Source: FW021-bin31 sp964478125 (lineage in GTDB: Bacteria; Bacteroidota; Bacteroidia; Chitinophagales; Chitinophagaceae). Taken from it: a stretch of DNA of 64,000 nucleotides. Position 1 is the stretch's first letter. Every line of letters starts with the position of its first letter. The DNA lies in contig CAYZGR010000013.1 in NCBI GenBank assembly GCA_964478125.1, positions 1 to 64,000 on the forward strand, in the 5' to 3' direction. The position numbers were made by a program, and so were the translations under genes. Positions 43,041 to 51,395 of the stretch are shown in pieces. The notes under the pieces were generated by a model, which worked only from the letters and a program-made list of their open reading frames with translations, did no database searches and had not been told where the DNA came from.

Positions 43041-44441
43041 ATGAACAATACCTATTCGGATCTGGTACACCAGACCTTTGATTTTCCCCAGGAAGGATTC
43101 GAGGTGCGGAATAATTACTTATTCTTTAATGGGATAGATCTAAAAGCGCTTATAGACAAATATGGTACGCCCTTTAAACTGACCTATCTGCCGAAGATCA
43201 GAGAACAAATTGCTTCAGCAAAAAAAATGTTCAATAATGCCATGCGGAAACACCGCTATAAAGGCCGGTATTATTATTGCTATTGTACCAAAAGTTCACA
43301 TTTTTCATTTATTGTTGAGGAAGCCTTGCGTCACAATATTCATCTGGAGACTTCTTATGCTTATGATATTGAGATCATAAAAAGACTGTACCGCAAAAAG
43401 AAGGTGACCAAAGATATGGCAGTGGTGTGTAACGGTTATAAAACCAAAACGTATACGCGTGCCATCAGCCGCCTGATTAATAGCGGATTTCGGAATGTGA
43501 CGCCTATTTTAGATAATATGGAAGAAATGGACGATTATCGAAAAATGATAAGGACCAAAGAGCCTATTAAGCTGGGCATACGGATTGCTGCTGAAGAGGA
43601 ACCTTCTTTTGATTTTTATACTTCGCGTCTTGGTATCCGGTCGAGTGATATATTGGAATTTTATGTGGATCGTTTCAAGGGGAATAAGCGGTTTGAGCTC
43701 AAAATGCTTCATTTTTTTCAAAATAAGGGGATCAAAGATGACATCCACTACTGGAGTGAGTTGAATAAGGTGGTGAACACCTATTGTATGTTGAAGAAAA
43801 TTGCTCCCGAGTTGAACAGCCTGAATATCGGGGGCGGTTTCCCTATAAAACATTCCCTGGGTTTTGATTATGATTATGAATATATGGTGGATGAGATCGT
43901 TAAAACCATAAAATCCGGGTGTAAAAAGGCTCGTGTGCCCGTACCGGATATTTATACTGAATTCGGATCTTATACGGTGGGCGAGAGCGGCGCCATGATA
44001 TACGGAATATTGGGTGAAAAATTGCAGAACGACCGGGAGAAATGGTACATGATAGACAGCTCTTTTATCACTACTCTGCCGGATACCTGGGGAATAGGAG
44101 AGCGTTTTCTGATGTTGCCGGTCAATAAATGGGATGAGGAATATCAGCAGGTAAATCTCGGCGGCCTGACTTGCGACAGCCAGGATTTCTATACTTCCGA
44201 AGAGCACATCAATCAGGTGTTTCTACCCAAACAAAAAGGCGGCGTGGAACCGCTTTATGTCGGTTTTTTTCATACAGGCGCTTATCAGGACCAGCTTAGC
44301 GGATATGGCGGAATCAAACACTGCCTGATTCCTTCTCCCAAGCATGTGTTAGTGGAATATGATGAAAATGGCATACTGTCAGACCGGCTTTTTTCGAAAG
44401 AGCAAAGTTGGCAAAGTATGCTCAATATTTTAGGATATTGA
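43041..44441 (+). CDS. speA: PLP-dependent arginine decarboxylase-type enzyme
   Basis: A 466-residue enzyme of the alanine racemase-fold (fold III) decarboxylases. The PLP Lys is probably K84 in YCYCTKSSHFSF; GGGFPIKHSLGFDYDYEYMV and EFGSYTVGESGAMIYG are further conserved blocks; TCDSQDFY near the C-terminus supplies the Cys/Asp of the active site. It is shorter than E. coli SpeA (about 650), as is usual for Bacteroidota biosynthetic arginine decarboxylases. It likely makes agmatine for polyamine synthesis. An exact -7 box TAATTTTG is at 42972-42979. Confidence 0.85.
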   Translation: MNNTYSDLVHQTFDFPQEGFEVRNNYLFFNGIDLKALIDKYGTPFKLTYLPKIREQIASAKKMFNNAMRKHRYKGRYYYCYCTKSSHFSFIVEEALRHNIHLETSYAYDIEIIKRLYRKKKVTKDMAVVCNGYKTKTYTRAISRLINSGFRNVTPILDNMEEMDDYRKMIRTKEPIKLGIRIAAEEEPSFDFYTSRLGIRSSDILEFYVDRFKGNKRFELKMLHFFQNKGIKDDIHYWSELNKVVNTYCMLKKIAPELNSLNIGGGFPIKHSLGFDYDYEYMVDEIVKTIKSGCKKARVPVPDIYTEFGSYTVGESGAMIYGILGEKLQNDREKWYMIDSSFITTLPDTWGIGERFLMLPVNKWDEEYQQVNLGGLTCDSQDFYTSEEHINQVFLPKQKGGVEPLYVGFFHTGAYQDQLSGYGGIKHCLIPSPKHVLVEYDENGILSDRLFSKEQSWQSMLNILGY

Positions 44442-44451
44442 CGGGAGTTGT

Positions 44452-44459
44452 TACCTTTG
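44452..44459 (+). promoter_or_regulatory. -7 box of the cystathionine gamma-synthase/lyase gene
   Basis: TACCTTTG, an exact match, 11 bases after the speA stop and 39 bases before ATG 44499. It suggests a separate transcript in spite of the short gap. Confidence 0.5.
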
Positions 44460-44498
44460 GCTTTTTAATTATTATAAGATTATTTAAAGAGCCGGAAT

Positions 44499-45641
44499 AT
44501 GAAGTTAGCCACTAAATTGATCCACGCTGGAGTGGAGCCCGATCCTTCTACAGGGGCTATTATGACCCCTATTTATCAGACCTCTACTTATGTGCAGGCA
44601 GCCCCGGGAAAACATAAGGGTTACGAATATTCACGTACCCAAAATCCAACAAGAGATGCGTTGCAAAGTTCCCTGGCAGCTATTGAAAACGGCAAACAGG
44701 GGATCGCTTTTGGCAGCGGGCTGGCCGCTATTGAAGCCATTATAAAATTACTGAAACCGGGAGATGAGGTCCTTGCCACCAATGATCTTTACGGGGGAAC
44801 CTACCGCCTGTTTACAAAAGTACTGGCTAACTTCGGGATCAAGTTCCGTTTTATTAGTATGAATGATCCGTCCCGTATTGAAAGCGGCATTAATGAATTT
44901 ACAAAAATGCTGTGGGTGGAAACTCCGACCAATCCGCTTATGAACATTATAGACATTCAGGCTTGCGGCGATATTGCCAAAAGGCATGATCTGCTGCTTA
45001 CCGTGGACAATACGTTCGCTTCTCCTTATTTGCAGACGCCATTGGATCTGGGCGCACATTTGGTGATCCACTCGGCAACGAAATATCTGGGAGGGCACAG
45101 TGATGTGGTTCTCGGGGCCGTTGTCGTCCGGGATGATGAACTTGCAGAAAAATTGTATTTTATTCAGAACAGTTGTGGAGCCGTGCCGGGCCCGCACGAT
45201 TGTTGGCTGGTTCTCAGGGGAATAAAAACGTTGCATGTTCGTATGAAACAGCATTGTGAAAATGGGGAAGCCGTTGCCCGGTTTCTGAGGGCGCATCCTA
45301 AGGTAGCTCATGTTCACTGGTGTGGCTTCGAGGATCATCCCAATCATGCCGTGGCCAAAAAACAAATGCGCGGATTTACCGGAATGTTGTCTTTTTCCTT
45401 AAAGGATGATAGCATTGAAGCTGCCAATAAAGTATTGTCTTCTACCGGATTGTTTTCACTGGCGGAATCTCTGGGAGGAGTGGAATCGCTGATTGGCCAT
45501 CCGGCCACTATGACGCATGCGGCTATCCCGGCGGATGAAAGGCAGAAAAACGGGTTACCCGATTCGCTTATTCGGCTGAGCGTGGGTATAGAAGATGCAG
45601 ACGACCTGGTTAAGGATCTGAAGCAGGCTATAGAAGGATAA
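44499..45641 (+). CDS. metB: cystathionine gamma-synthase / gamma-lyase (Cys/Met metabolism PLP enzyme)
   Basis: A 380-residue PLP enzyme. The cofactor Lys is K195 in HSATKYLGGHSD; YEYSRTQNPTRDAL and TPTNPLMNIIDI are diagnostic, and SLGGVESLIGHPATMTHAAIP is the C-terminal substrate region. Sequence motifs do not separate gamma-synthase (methionine synthesis) from gamma-lyase (cysteine from cystathionine), so the symbol is provisional. Confidence 0.85.
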   Translation: MKLATKLIHAGVEPDPSTGAIMTPIYQTSTYVQAAPGKHKGYEYSRTQNPTRDALQSSLAAIENGKQGIAFGSGLAAIEAIIKLLKPGDEVLATNDLYGGTYRLFTKVLANFGIKFRFISMNDPSRIESGINEFTKMLWVETPTNPLMNIIDIQACGDIAKRHDLLLTVDNTFASPYLQTPLDLGAHLVIHSATKYLGGHSDVVLGAVVVRDDELAEKLYFIQNSCGAVPGPHDCWLVLRGIKTLHVRMKQHCENGEAVARFLRAHPKVAHVHWCGFEDHPNHAVAKKQMRGFTGMLSFSLKDDSIEAANKVLSSTGLFSLAESLGGVESLIGHPATMTHAAIPADERQKNGLPDSLIRLSVGIEDADDLVKDLKQAIEG

Positions 45642-45671
45642 CATTCAGCTGTCCGAAAAGAAGAATTATCC

Positions 45672-45702
45672 TTGTTTGTATTAATTTATCAATATAAATT
45701 TG
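45672..45702 (+). promoter_or_regulatory. promoter of the DUF5698 gene (TTG-N20-TAAATTTG)
   Basis: TTG at 45672-45674 and an exact -7 box TAAATTTG at 45695-45702 are 20 bases apart. The implied leader to ATG 45789 is about 80 nt. Confidence 0.55.
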
Positions 45703-45788
45703 GATTACCGGAATATATAAAGTATTATCATTTTATACCGTATTTCGTAACCGGTTGATAAATATTATTTTCATGGATACTGCAGACC

Positions 45789-46361
45789 ATGTTTGAAGCA
45801 TTGCCCGCCTATCTGATTCCTGTAGGGATCTTCTTTGCCCGGATTATGGATGTGAGCCTGGGCACCATCCGTATTATGATGGTATCCCGGGAATTGAAGG
45901 GTTGGGCCGCTTTATTAGGTTTTTTTGAAGTTCTCATCTGGGCGATTGTGGTTACCGAATTGATCACTAATTTAGATAAGTGGATCAATTTCGTCGCTTA
46001 TGCCGGAGGATTTGCAGTTGGCAATTATATCGGGATATATATCGAGGGCTTATTAAAGGTAGGCACTATTATTGTCAGGATCATTACGCAAGATAAATTT
46101 CAAGAGCTTACCACCGCGTTAAAGGATGCCGGCTTCACCATTACTTCTTTGGAAGGGAGCGGCGGTTTTGTTCCGGTAAAAGTAATTTTTACAATATTGA
46201 AAAGAAAACGTTGGGAAGAGGTCGAAGCGATTATTAAACAACACGATCCTCAAGCTTTTTACTCGGTGGAAAATGTTAAATATGCCCGTACTAAAAAGAA
46301 ACTTCAGAAGCCCGGACCTTCCAGAATATATCGCCTGCTCCGATTGAGAAAGGGTATTTGA
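45789..46361 (+). CDS. DUF5698/DUF2179 membrane protein (UPF0316 family)
   Basis: A 190-residue protein with three N-terminal membrane segments (FFARIMDVSLGTIRIMMVSRE; AALLGFFEVLIWAIVVT; a third to ~90) and a small cytoplasmic C-terminal alpha/beta domain (DUF2179) with FTITSLEGSGGFVPVKVIFTILKRK. The family is widespread and of unknown function. A basic tail follows. It has its own promoter, and an 11-bp inverted repeat sits 9 bases after its stop. Confidence 0.88.
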   Translation: MFEALPAYLIPVGIFFARIMDVSLGTIRIMMVSRELKGWAALLGFFEVLIWAIVVTELITNLDKWINFVAYAGGFAVGNYIGIYIEGLLKVGTIIVRIITQDKFQELTTALKDAGFTITSLEGSGGFVPVKVIFTILKRKRWEEVEAIIKQHDPQAFYSVENVKYARTKKKLQKPGPSRIYRLLRLRKGI

Positions 46362-46369
46362 TCCTTATG

Positions 46370-46439
46370 AGCAACCGGATGAGACGTTCATCAAAAGAGG
46401 GGGTTATCCTTTCGTATTGCTCTTCATGATCCGGTTGCT
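46370..46439 (+). other. perfect 11-bp inverted repeat downstream of the DUF5698 gene
   Basis: AGCAACCGGAT (46370-46380) and ATCCGGTTGCT (46429-46439) are exact inverted arms with a 48-nt loop. There is no T-run afterwards, so this is not a classical intrinsic terminator. It may stabilise the mRNA 3' end. Confidence 0.6.
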
Positions 46440-46511
46440 TCCGTCGATAAGCGTTGTCGTTTATAGCCCTTCTTTTAATAGAATCTCCTGATAATGAGAT
46501 TGATAAATTTC

Positions 46512-46541
46512 TTGGAAAGATAAAGGTAATCTTTACTTTTG
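46512..46541 (+). promoter_or_regulatory. promoter of holB (TTG-N19-TACTTTTG)
   Basis: TTG at 46512-46514 and an exact -7 box TACTTTTG at 46534-46541 are 19 bases apart, the best full match to the Bacteroidota consensus in this window. Transcription should begin near 46547. Confidence 0.65.
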
Positions 46542-46546
46542 TAAAC

Positions 46547-46579
46547 GGAGGAGCCCGGTGAAAGGGCGTCGTATCCTCC
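46547..46579 (+). other. hairpin at the predicted 5' end of the holB mRNA
   Basis: GGAGGA (46547-46552) pairs with TCCTCC (46574-46579), and next to it GCCC (46553-46556) pairs with GGGC (46564-46567), with a 7-nt loop and a one-sided GTCGTA bulge. It starts at the predicted transcription start and ends 25 bases before ATG 46605. Confidence 0.5.
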
Positions 46580-46604
46580 CCTTAAATCTTGAAATATTAG
46601 CGTT

Positions 46605-47744
46605 ATGCTTTTTTCGGAAGTTATTGGTCAGGATCAGGTAAAAGCCTCTCTGTTGCAGGCGGTAAGAGAAAACCGGCTCAGCCATGCTTTGCTTTTCTTG
46701 TCTCCCGAGGGCGCCGGAGGTCTGCCACTGGCGCTAGCCCTGGCGCAATATCTGGTGTGTACCGATAAAAGAGAGGGGGATTCTTGCGGGAAATGTGCCG
46801 GTTGTAAAAAGGCCGCTCAGCTTATTCATCCGGATATCCATTTTTCTTATCCTGTCGTTCCCAAAAAATCGGGCGATCGTCCGCCGGTCAGTGCGGACTA
46901 TGGGAAAGAATGGCGGGAATATATTCTGGAACAGCCGTATGGGAACACCTTTAATTGGTTGCAATATATAGGTGCGGAAAACCGGCAGGGAAATATTACG
47001 GCCAGGGAATGCTCGGAAATTATCCGGATACTGGGTCTGAAAAGCTATGAGAGTGCCTATAAGGTTATGGTCATCTGGCGTCCGGAGTATCTGAAAAAGG
47101 AAGGCAATCGCCTATTGAAATTGCTGGAAGAGCCGCCGGAAAAAACCGTGTTCATTCTGGTAGCAGAGCAACAGGACCTCATATTAAATACCATTCTTTC
47201 CCGGACACAGCTTGTACGTATTCCTTTTTTATCGAAGTCAGATCTGACTCAGGCTTTGCAGGAGAAAAAGGGACTGGATGAAAAGGCCGCCCGGCAAACC
47301 GCGGCGTTGGCAGAGGGAAGCTACGATATGGCCCTGCGGCTCACAAGGCATAACACTACGGATTATTTACCGCAGTTAAGAGGTTGGTTAAATGCTATTT
47401 TGGGAAAAGATCCCCAGTTACTGCCTCAATGGATTCTCCAGGTAACCGGGACCAAAATGGGAAGAGAAGATCAAAAACAATTTCTTCGTTATTTCATTAA
47501 CCAGCTGGAATATGCCTTACGACTGGAGTATATTGGCAATTCCAATTTAAGTATCCTCCCGGAAGAGCAAAAGTTTGTGAATAATTTGCAGGAAAGAGCC
47601 GATTTTTATCAAATCAAAGAAATGATCCGATTGCTGGACGATGCCTGTTATCACATTGAGCGCAATGCCAATGCAAAAATACTGTTTCATGCATTGTCCA
47701 TCAGGCTACGCTATGTTTTTAACCGGATACCTGCTCCGTTATAA
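46605..47744 (+). CDS. holB: DNA polymerase III subunit delta'
   Basis: A 379-residue clamp-loader subunit. The N-terminal AAA+ region has a degenerate P-loop (SPEGAGGLPLA), as expected for delta', which does not hydrolyse ATP. The four zinc-binding Cys are C52, C61, C64 and C67 (CGKCAGC). LLKLLEEPPEKTVFIL and ILSRTQ correspond to the sensor/arginine-finger region (SRT/SRC-like). It acts at the replication fork to load the sliding clamp. It converges on glmS with a 10-base gap. Confidence 0.92.
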   Translation: MLFSEVIGQDQVKASLLQAVRENRLSHALLFLSPEGAGGLPLALALAQYLVCTDKREGDSCGKCAGCKKAAQLIHPDIHFSYPVVPKKSGDRPPVSADYGKEWREYILEQPYGNTFNWLQYIGAENRQGNITARECSEIIRILGLKSYESAYKVMVIWRPEYLKKEGNRLLKLLEEPPEKTVFILVAEQQDLILNTILSRTQLVRIPFLSKSDLTQALQEKKGLDEKAARQTAALAEGSYDMALRLTRHNTTDYLPQLRGWLNAILGKDPQLLPQWILQVTGTKMGREDQKQFLRYFINQLEYALRLEYIGNSNLSILPEEQKFVNNLQERADFYQIKEMIRLLDDACYHIERNANAKILFHALSIRLRYVFNRIPAPL

Positions 47745-47754
47745 AAGCACGCGT

Positions 47755-49593
47755 TTATTCTACCGTAACCGATTTGGCCAGATTGCGGGGTTTGTCCACA
47801 TCCAGTTCCTTTAAGACGCCGATGTGGTATGCCAGCAATTGCAGCGGGATCACATTGATCAGGGGAGCGATCAACTCGTCTGCTTTAGGTACTTCTATTA
47901 CATCATCAGCCATCTCGGGAATAATTTCATCTCCTTCCGAAACGATCGCAATCACTTTCCCCTTACGTGCTTTTATTTCCTGTATATTGGAAACAATTTT
48001 TTCATAGTAAGGATCTTTAGTGGCTACGAAAACTACAGGCAGCTCCTCATCCACCAGGGCTATCGGACCATGCTTCATCTCCGCTGCGGGATATCCTTCT
48101 GCGTGGATATAGGAAATTTCCTTGAGTTTGAGAGCGCCTTCCAAGGCTACGGGAAAGTTATATCCCCTTCCGAGATAGAGGAAGTCGTGTGCATCTTTAT
48201 ATTTTTCGGCAATACTTCTGATCTGCTCGTTATGTTCCAGGGCTTCGTTTGCTTTTTCAGGCACCTGTTCCAGTTCATTGAGCAGGTTAATATATCGTTT
48301 TTGATCAATCGTACCTTTTTCATATCCGATTTTTAAGGCCAGCTGAACCAGTACGGTGAGTTGCGCCGTAAATGCCTTGGTGCTGGCTACCCCTATTTCC
48401 GGGCCGGCATGCGTGTAGGCGCCTGCGTGTGAAATGCGGGAAATGGAAGAGCCCACCACATTACAAATGCCGAAAATAATGGCCCCCTGTTCTTTAGCGC
48501 TTTCAATGGCTACCAGGGTATCGGCTGTTTCTCCGGATTGAGAAATAGCCAGGAGAATGTCTCCCTTTTCCACAACGGGATTGCGATAGCGGAATTCGGA
48601 AGCATATTCTACCTCTACCGGAATACGGGCAAGCTCTTCTATCATGTATTCCGCCACGAGTCCGGCATGCCAGGAGGTCCCACAGGCCACGATGATGATA
48701 CGTCCGGCATCTTTAAAACCGCCCATGTATTCTCGCAGCCCTCCAAGCGTAAGCTGTCCCTTTTTGGCGTCCAGGCGTCCGCGCAGGGAATCAAAAATGG
48801 TATGGGGCTGTTCAAAGATCTCCTTTAACATGAAGTGGTCGTATCCGCCTTTTTCTATAGTGGACAGCTCCATATCCAGTTTTTGTACGTAAGGGGTTTG
48901 CACTTCATTGGAAATATTCTTTAACAGCAGCTCATCTTTCTTGATAATCGCTATTTCATAATCGTTTACATAAACGACCTCTTTGGTGTATTCTACAATT
49001 GGCGAGGCATCCGAAGCCAGGAAATGTGCATCTTTTCCTATTCCTATTACCAATGGGCTTCCCTTTCTTGCAGCAATTAAAGTATCCGGCTGACCGGTAT
49101 CCAGGATGACGATTACATAAGCGCCGACAATTCTCTTTAAAGCTATGCGCACGGCCTCTTCCAGGGGACAGTTATTTTGATTTTTAATCTCCTCAATAAA
49201 GTGAATGATGACCTCGGTATCCGTATCGCTTGTGAACCGGTGTCCTTTGTTAATAAGTTCTTTTTTGATGGGTGCATAATTTTCGATAATGCCATTGTGG
49301 ACAATGGCCAGTTTCCCATCGCCGGAAGTTTGAGGGTGGGCGTTTTTATCATTGGGTTGTCCATGGGTTGCCCAGCGGGTATGCCCCATGCCGATGTGAC
49401 CGTGCAGGTCTTTTCCGGTTAAGGCTTCTTCCAGATCGGCGACCTTACCTTGTTTTTTATAGACTTTCAATTCATTTTCCTGTAGAAGCGCCACGCCCGC
49501 ACTGTCGTAACCGCGGTATTCTAAACGTTTGAGACCTTTTAATAAAATGGGATAGGCTGGTTTTTCTCCTATATACGCTACAATTCCACACAT
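47755..49593 (-). CDS. glmS: glutamine--fructose-6-phosphate aminotransferase (isomerizing)
   Basis: A 612-residue enzyme that makes glucosamine-6-phosphate for peptidoglycan and LPS. The N-terminal glutaminase domain starts MCGIVAYIG with the catalytic Cys2 (after Met removal) and LEYRGYDSAGVAL; two SIS domains follow, with SQSGETADT binding the sugar phosphate; the C-terminus DKPRNLAKSVTVE is the conserved isomerase tail. No glmS ribozyme is evident: the leader is only about 30 nt. Confidence 0.97.
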   Translation of the reverse strand: MCGIVAYIGEKPAYPILLKGLKRLEYRGYDSAGVALLQENELKVYKKQGKVADLEEALTGKDLHGHIGMGHTRWATHGQPNDKNAHPQTSGDGKLAIVHNGIIENYAPIKKELINKGHRFTSDTDTEVIIHFIEEIKNQNNCPLEEAVRIALKRIVGAYVIVILDTGQPDTLIAARKGSPLVIGIGKDAHFLASDASPIVEYTKEVVYVNDYEIAIIKKDELLLKNISNEVQTPYVQKLDMELSTIEKGGYDHFMLKEIFEQPHTIFDSLRGRLDAKKGQLTLGGLREYMGGFKDAGRIIIVACGTSWHAGLVAEYMIEELARIPVEVEYASEFRYRNPVVEKGDILLAISQSGETADTLVAIESAKEQGAIIFGICNVVGSSISRISHAGAYTHAGPEIGVASTKAFTAQLTVLVQLALKIGYEKGTIDQKRYINLLNELEQVPEKANEALEHNEQIRSIAEKYKDAHDFLYLGRGYNFPVALEGALKLKEISYIHAEGYPAAEMKHGPIALVDEELPVVFVATKDPYYEKIVSNIQEIKARKGKVIAIVSEGDEIIPEMADDVIEVPKADELIAPLINVIPLQLLAYHIGVLKELDVDKPRNLAKSVTVE

Positions 49594-49623
49594 AAACTTA
49601 AATTTCTAAAAAGGATTTGGGTG

Positions 49624-49631
49624 CAAAGATA
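49624..49631 (-). promoter_or_regulatory. -7 box of glmS
   Basis: The minus strand reads TATCTTTG, an exact match, 30 bases before ATG 49593. It implies a leader too short for a glmS ribozyme. Confidence 0.5.
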
Positions 49632-49703
49632 AAATGGGATTCATCAAATTCTTAATTATTTTGAATACACGCAAGGCATGTGCCAACTCTCTGTTTTTTT
49701 TAA

Positions 49704-49711
49704 TACTTTTG
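49704..49711 (+). promoter_or_regulatory. -7 box of the MntR-like regulator gene
   Basis: TACTTTTG, an exact match, 16 bases before ATG 49728. No -33 match was found. Confidence 0.5.
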
Positions 49712-49727
49712 AATCAAAGATTAAACA

Positions 49728-50390
49728 ATGCAGAGATCTCTGGCAGAAGAAAACTATTTAAAAGCGGTTTTTCACTTATCAGGTGAAGAAGGCGAACCTG
49801 TGGGTACAGGTTTGTTGGCGGAATATCTGAATGTGAGTGCGGCTTCTGTTACAGATAAAATGAAAAGGCTGCAGAAGAAGAGTTGGATCGCTTATCAGAA
49901 GTCAAGAGGGGCTGTTTTGACAGAAGCCGGTAAAAGGATTGCTTTATCCGTTATTCGTAAACACCGTTTATGGGAACAATTTCTGGTAGAAGTACTGGGT
50001 TTTGAATGGGATGAGGTGCATGATGTGGCTGAACAATTGGAACATATCCGTTCCGATAAACTGGTAGAGCGTATTGATCGGTATCTGGGACATCCTAAAG
50101 TAGATCCACATGGAGACCCTATCCCCGATAATACCGGAAATATCGAAAAACCCGATTTGCTGCATCTGGATGAGGCTCCCATAGAGGGAAGATACCGGGT
50201 TGCCGCCGTAGCCAGCCATGATCCCGAATTCTTGCGGTTTTTGGATAAAAAGGGCCTGGTGCTCCATGCGAAACTTACCCTGGAAAAAAGAGAGGAATAC
50301 GATCGTACCCTTACCTTATCCCTCGCCGATCTGCCATTAGTTACGCTCAGCAGTCAGGTTGCCCGGCAGATATGGGTAGAAGCGTTATAA
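49728..50390 (+). CDS. metal-dependent transcriptional regulator, DtxR/MntR family
   Basis: A 220-residue repressor with an N-terminal winged helix (LLAEYLNVSAASVTDKMKRL as recognition region), a metal-binding dimerisation domain and a C-terminal SH3/FeoA-like domain (about 150-220). Metal ligands visible include H79 (IRKHRLWEQ) and E102, E105, H106 in VHDVAEQLEH. Glu replaces the Cys102 of iron-type DtxR, which favours Mn2+ sensing as in MntR. The mntH-like gene about 1 kb away is a likely target, though the two are not adjacent. Confidence 0.88.
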   Translation: MQRSLAEENYLKAVFHLSGEEGEPVGTGLLAEYLNVSAASVTDKMKRLQKKSWIAYQKSRGAVLTEAGKRIALSVIRKHRLWEQFLVEVLGFEWDEVHDVAEQLEHIRSDKLVERIDRYLGHPKVDPHGDPIPDNTGNIEKPDLLHLDEAPIEGRYRVAAVASHDPEFLRFLDKKGLVLHAKLTLEKREEYDRTLTLSLADLPLVTLSSQVARQIWVEAL

Positions 50391-50412
50391 AGGGATGCTT
50401 TTCCTTACAGGA

Positions 50413-51138
50413 CTATTGTCTTTTTTCCCAGATCTCATAAATAGGTGCTCCTTTAGAGCTTAATCCTTTATGATGCCATTTCCCGTTTTTGATCTCGCCA
50501 TCAAAACTAAGAGAATGACCGACGCGGGTGCTATCGCGTGAAAAGAATTGAATGTTTTCCGTGTATTTTCCGTTTTCAAAAGTATAGGTTCCGCCGCCTG
50601 TCCCGAAAAAATCGCCCGTGGCTGAATTGATCGCTATCCATTGAAAACGGGTTCCCGATAATATTTTCAATGTTTTGCGGTCTCCTGCAGGAATGGAATG
50701 CATTTGTCCGTCTTGTCGGCGTTGGGTAATCCGCCAGGTACCGGCAAGCGCGCCCTGTCCGTTATCTATCCGCTGCCAGGTTTCTGTATGACCATAGCCG
50801 TCCGTGGTCGTTAGTTCATCGCCATTGAGTTTCAGGGGCAAGGTTGCACTTTCTCCTACCAGAGACTTGTCGTTTGTGTGAAATTCAAGACTGACGAAAA
50901 GTTGATTATTTGCGGACTTGTACGTTCCGCCAAGGGATTCAATGAATTGTTTTTTCACCGGATCGTAAGTTGTTTGCACAAAATAAGGCCCTCCGAAAAT
51001 GGCTACTTTTAAAACGGAACTGCCGGGCACCTGTTGTTTCCAGGCTCCTTGTAATGCAGCGGCATCTTGCGCTATTGTAGTAAAAGAAAGGCCCGATACC
51101 AACAGGCATAAGCACAGAAAAGAGATGATAGATTTCAT
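50413..51138 (-). CDS. hypothetical secreted protein with two lipocalin-like repeats
   Basis: A 241-residue protein with a signal peptide (MKSIISFLCLCLLVSGLSFTTIAQ). The mature part has two similar halves: ALQGAWKQQ...GGTYKSANNQLFVSLEFHT...LPLKLNGDELTT and ALAGTWRITQRR...GGTYTFENGKYTENIQFFSRD...HSLSFDGEIKNGKW. The L-x-G-x-W opening and beta-rich pattern suggest lipocalin-like units, common in Bacteroidota exported proteins of unknown function. Confidence 0.7.
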   Translation of the reverse strand: MKSIISFLCLCLLVSGLSFTTIAQDAAALQGAWKQQVPGSSVLKVAIFGGPYFVQTTYDPVKKQFIESLGGTYKSANNQLFVSLEFHTNDKSLVGESATLPLKLNGDELTTTDGYGHTETWQRIDNGQGALAGTWRITQRRQDGQMHSIPAGDRKTLKILSGTRFQWIAINSATGDFFGTGGGTYTFENGKYTENIQFFSRDSTRVGHSLSFDGEIKNGKWHHKGLSSKGAPIYEIWEKRQ

Positions 51139-51395
51139 GATTCAAAAGGTTTTGATGAATGTGGAAAGATAATGAAAATTTTTATTCTATTGCCAGATAT
51201 AACTCTTCCTCCGGAATCTACCAATCAAGGCGGAAAAATCAATTTCCACGTTTCCAATAAATCTCAATGATCCAAATTTCAAATTTCCAAAGTGCATTTG
51301 TGATCTCTACTCTGCGCGGGTAGTTTTGAGGATTGAAGTCCGGAAATTGGTTATTATTTGATTATTGTTATTTGTATTTTGAAATTTTTGCTCTA
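51139..51395. repeat. repetitive intergenic sequence, possible dispersed element
   Basis: This 257-base gap has no gene. It contains several copies of TTTCCA/AATTTC-type words (around 51240-51300), then a run built from TTATT, ATTTG and TTTTG words (51345-51390). Arrays of this kind occur between genes in many Bacteroidota genomes. Only a genome-wide search could show whether it is a true dispersed repeat. Confidence 0.4.

Noticed and set aside
49594..49727. glmS ribozyme upstream of glmS
   Set aside because: The -7 box at 49624-49631 leaves a leader of about 25-30 nt, too short for the ribozyme, and no matching sequence is visible.
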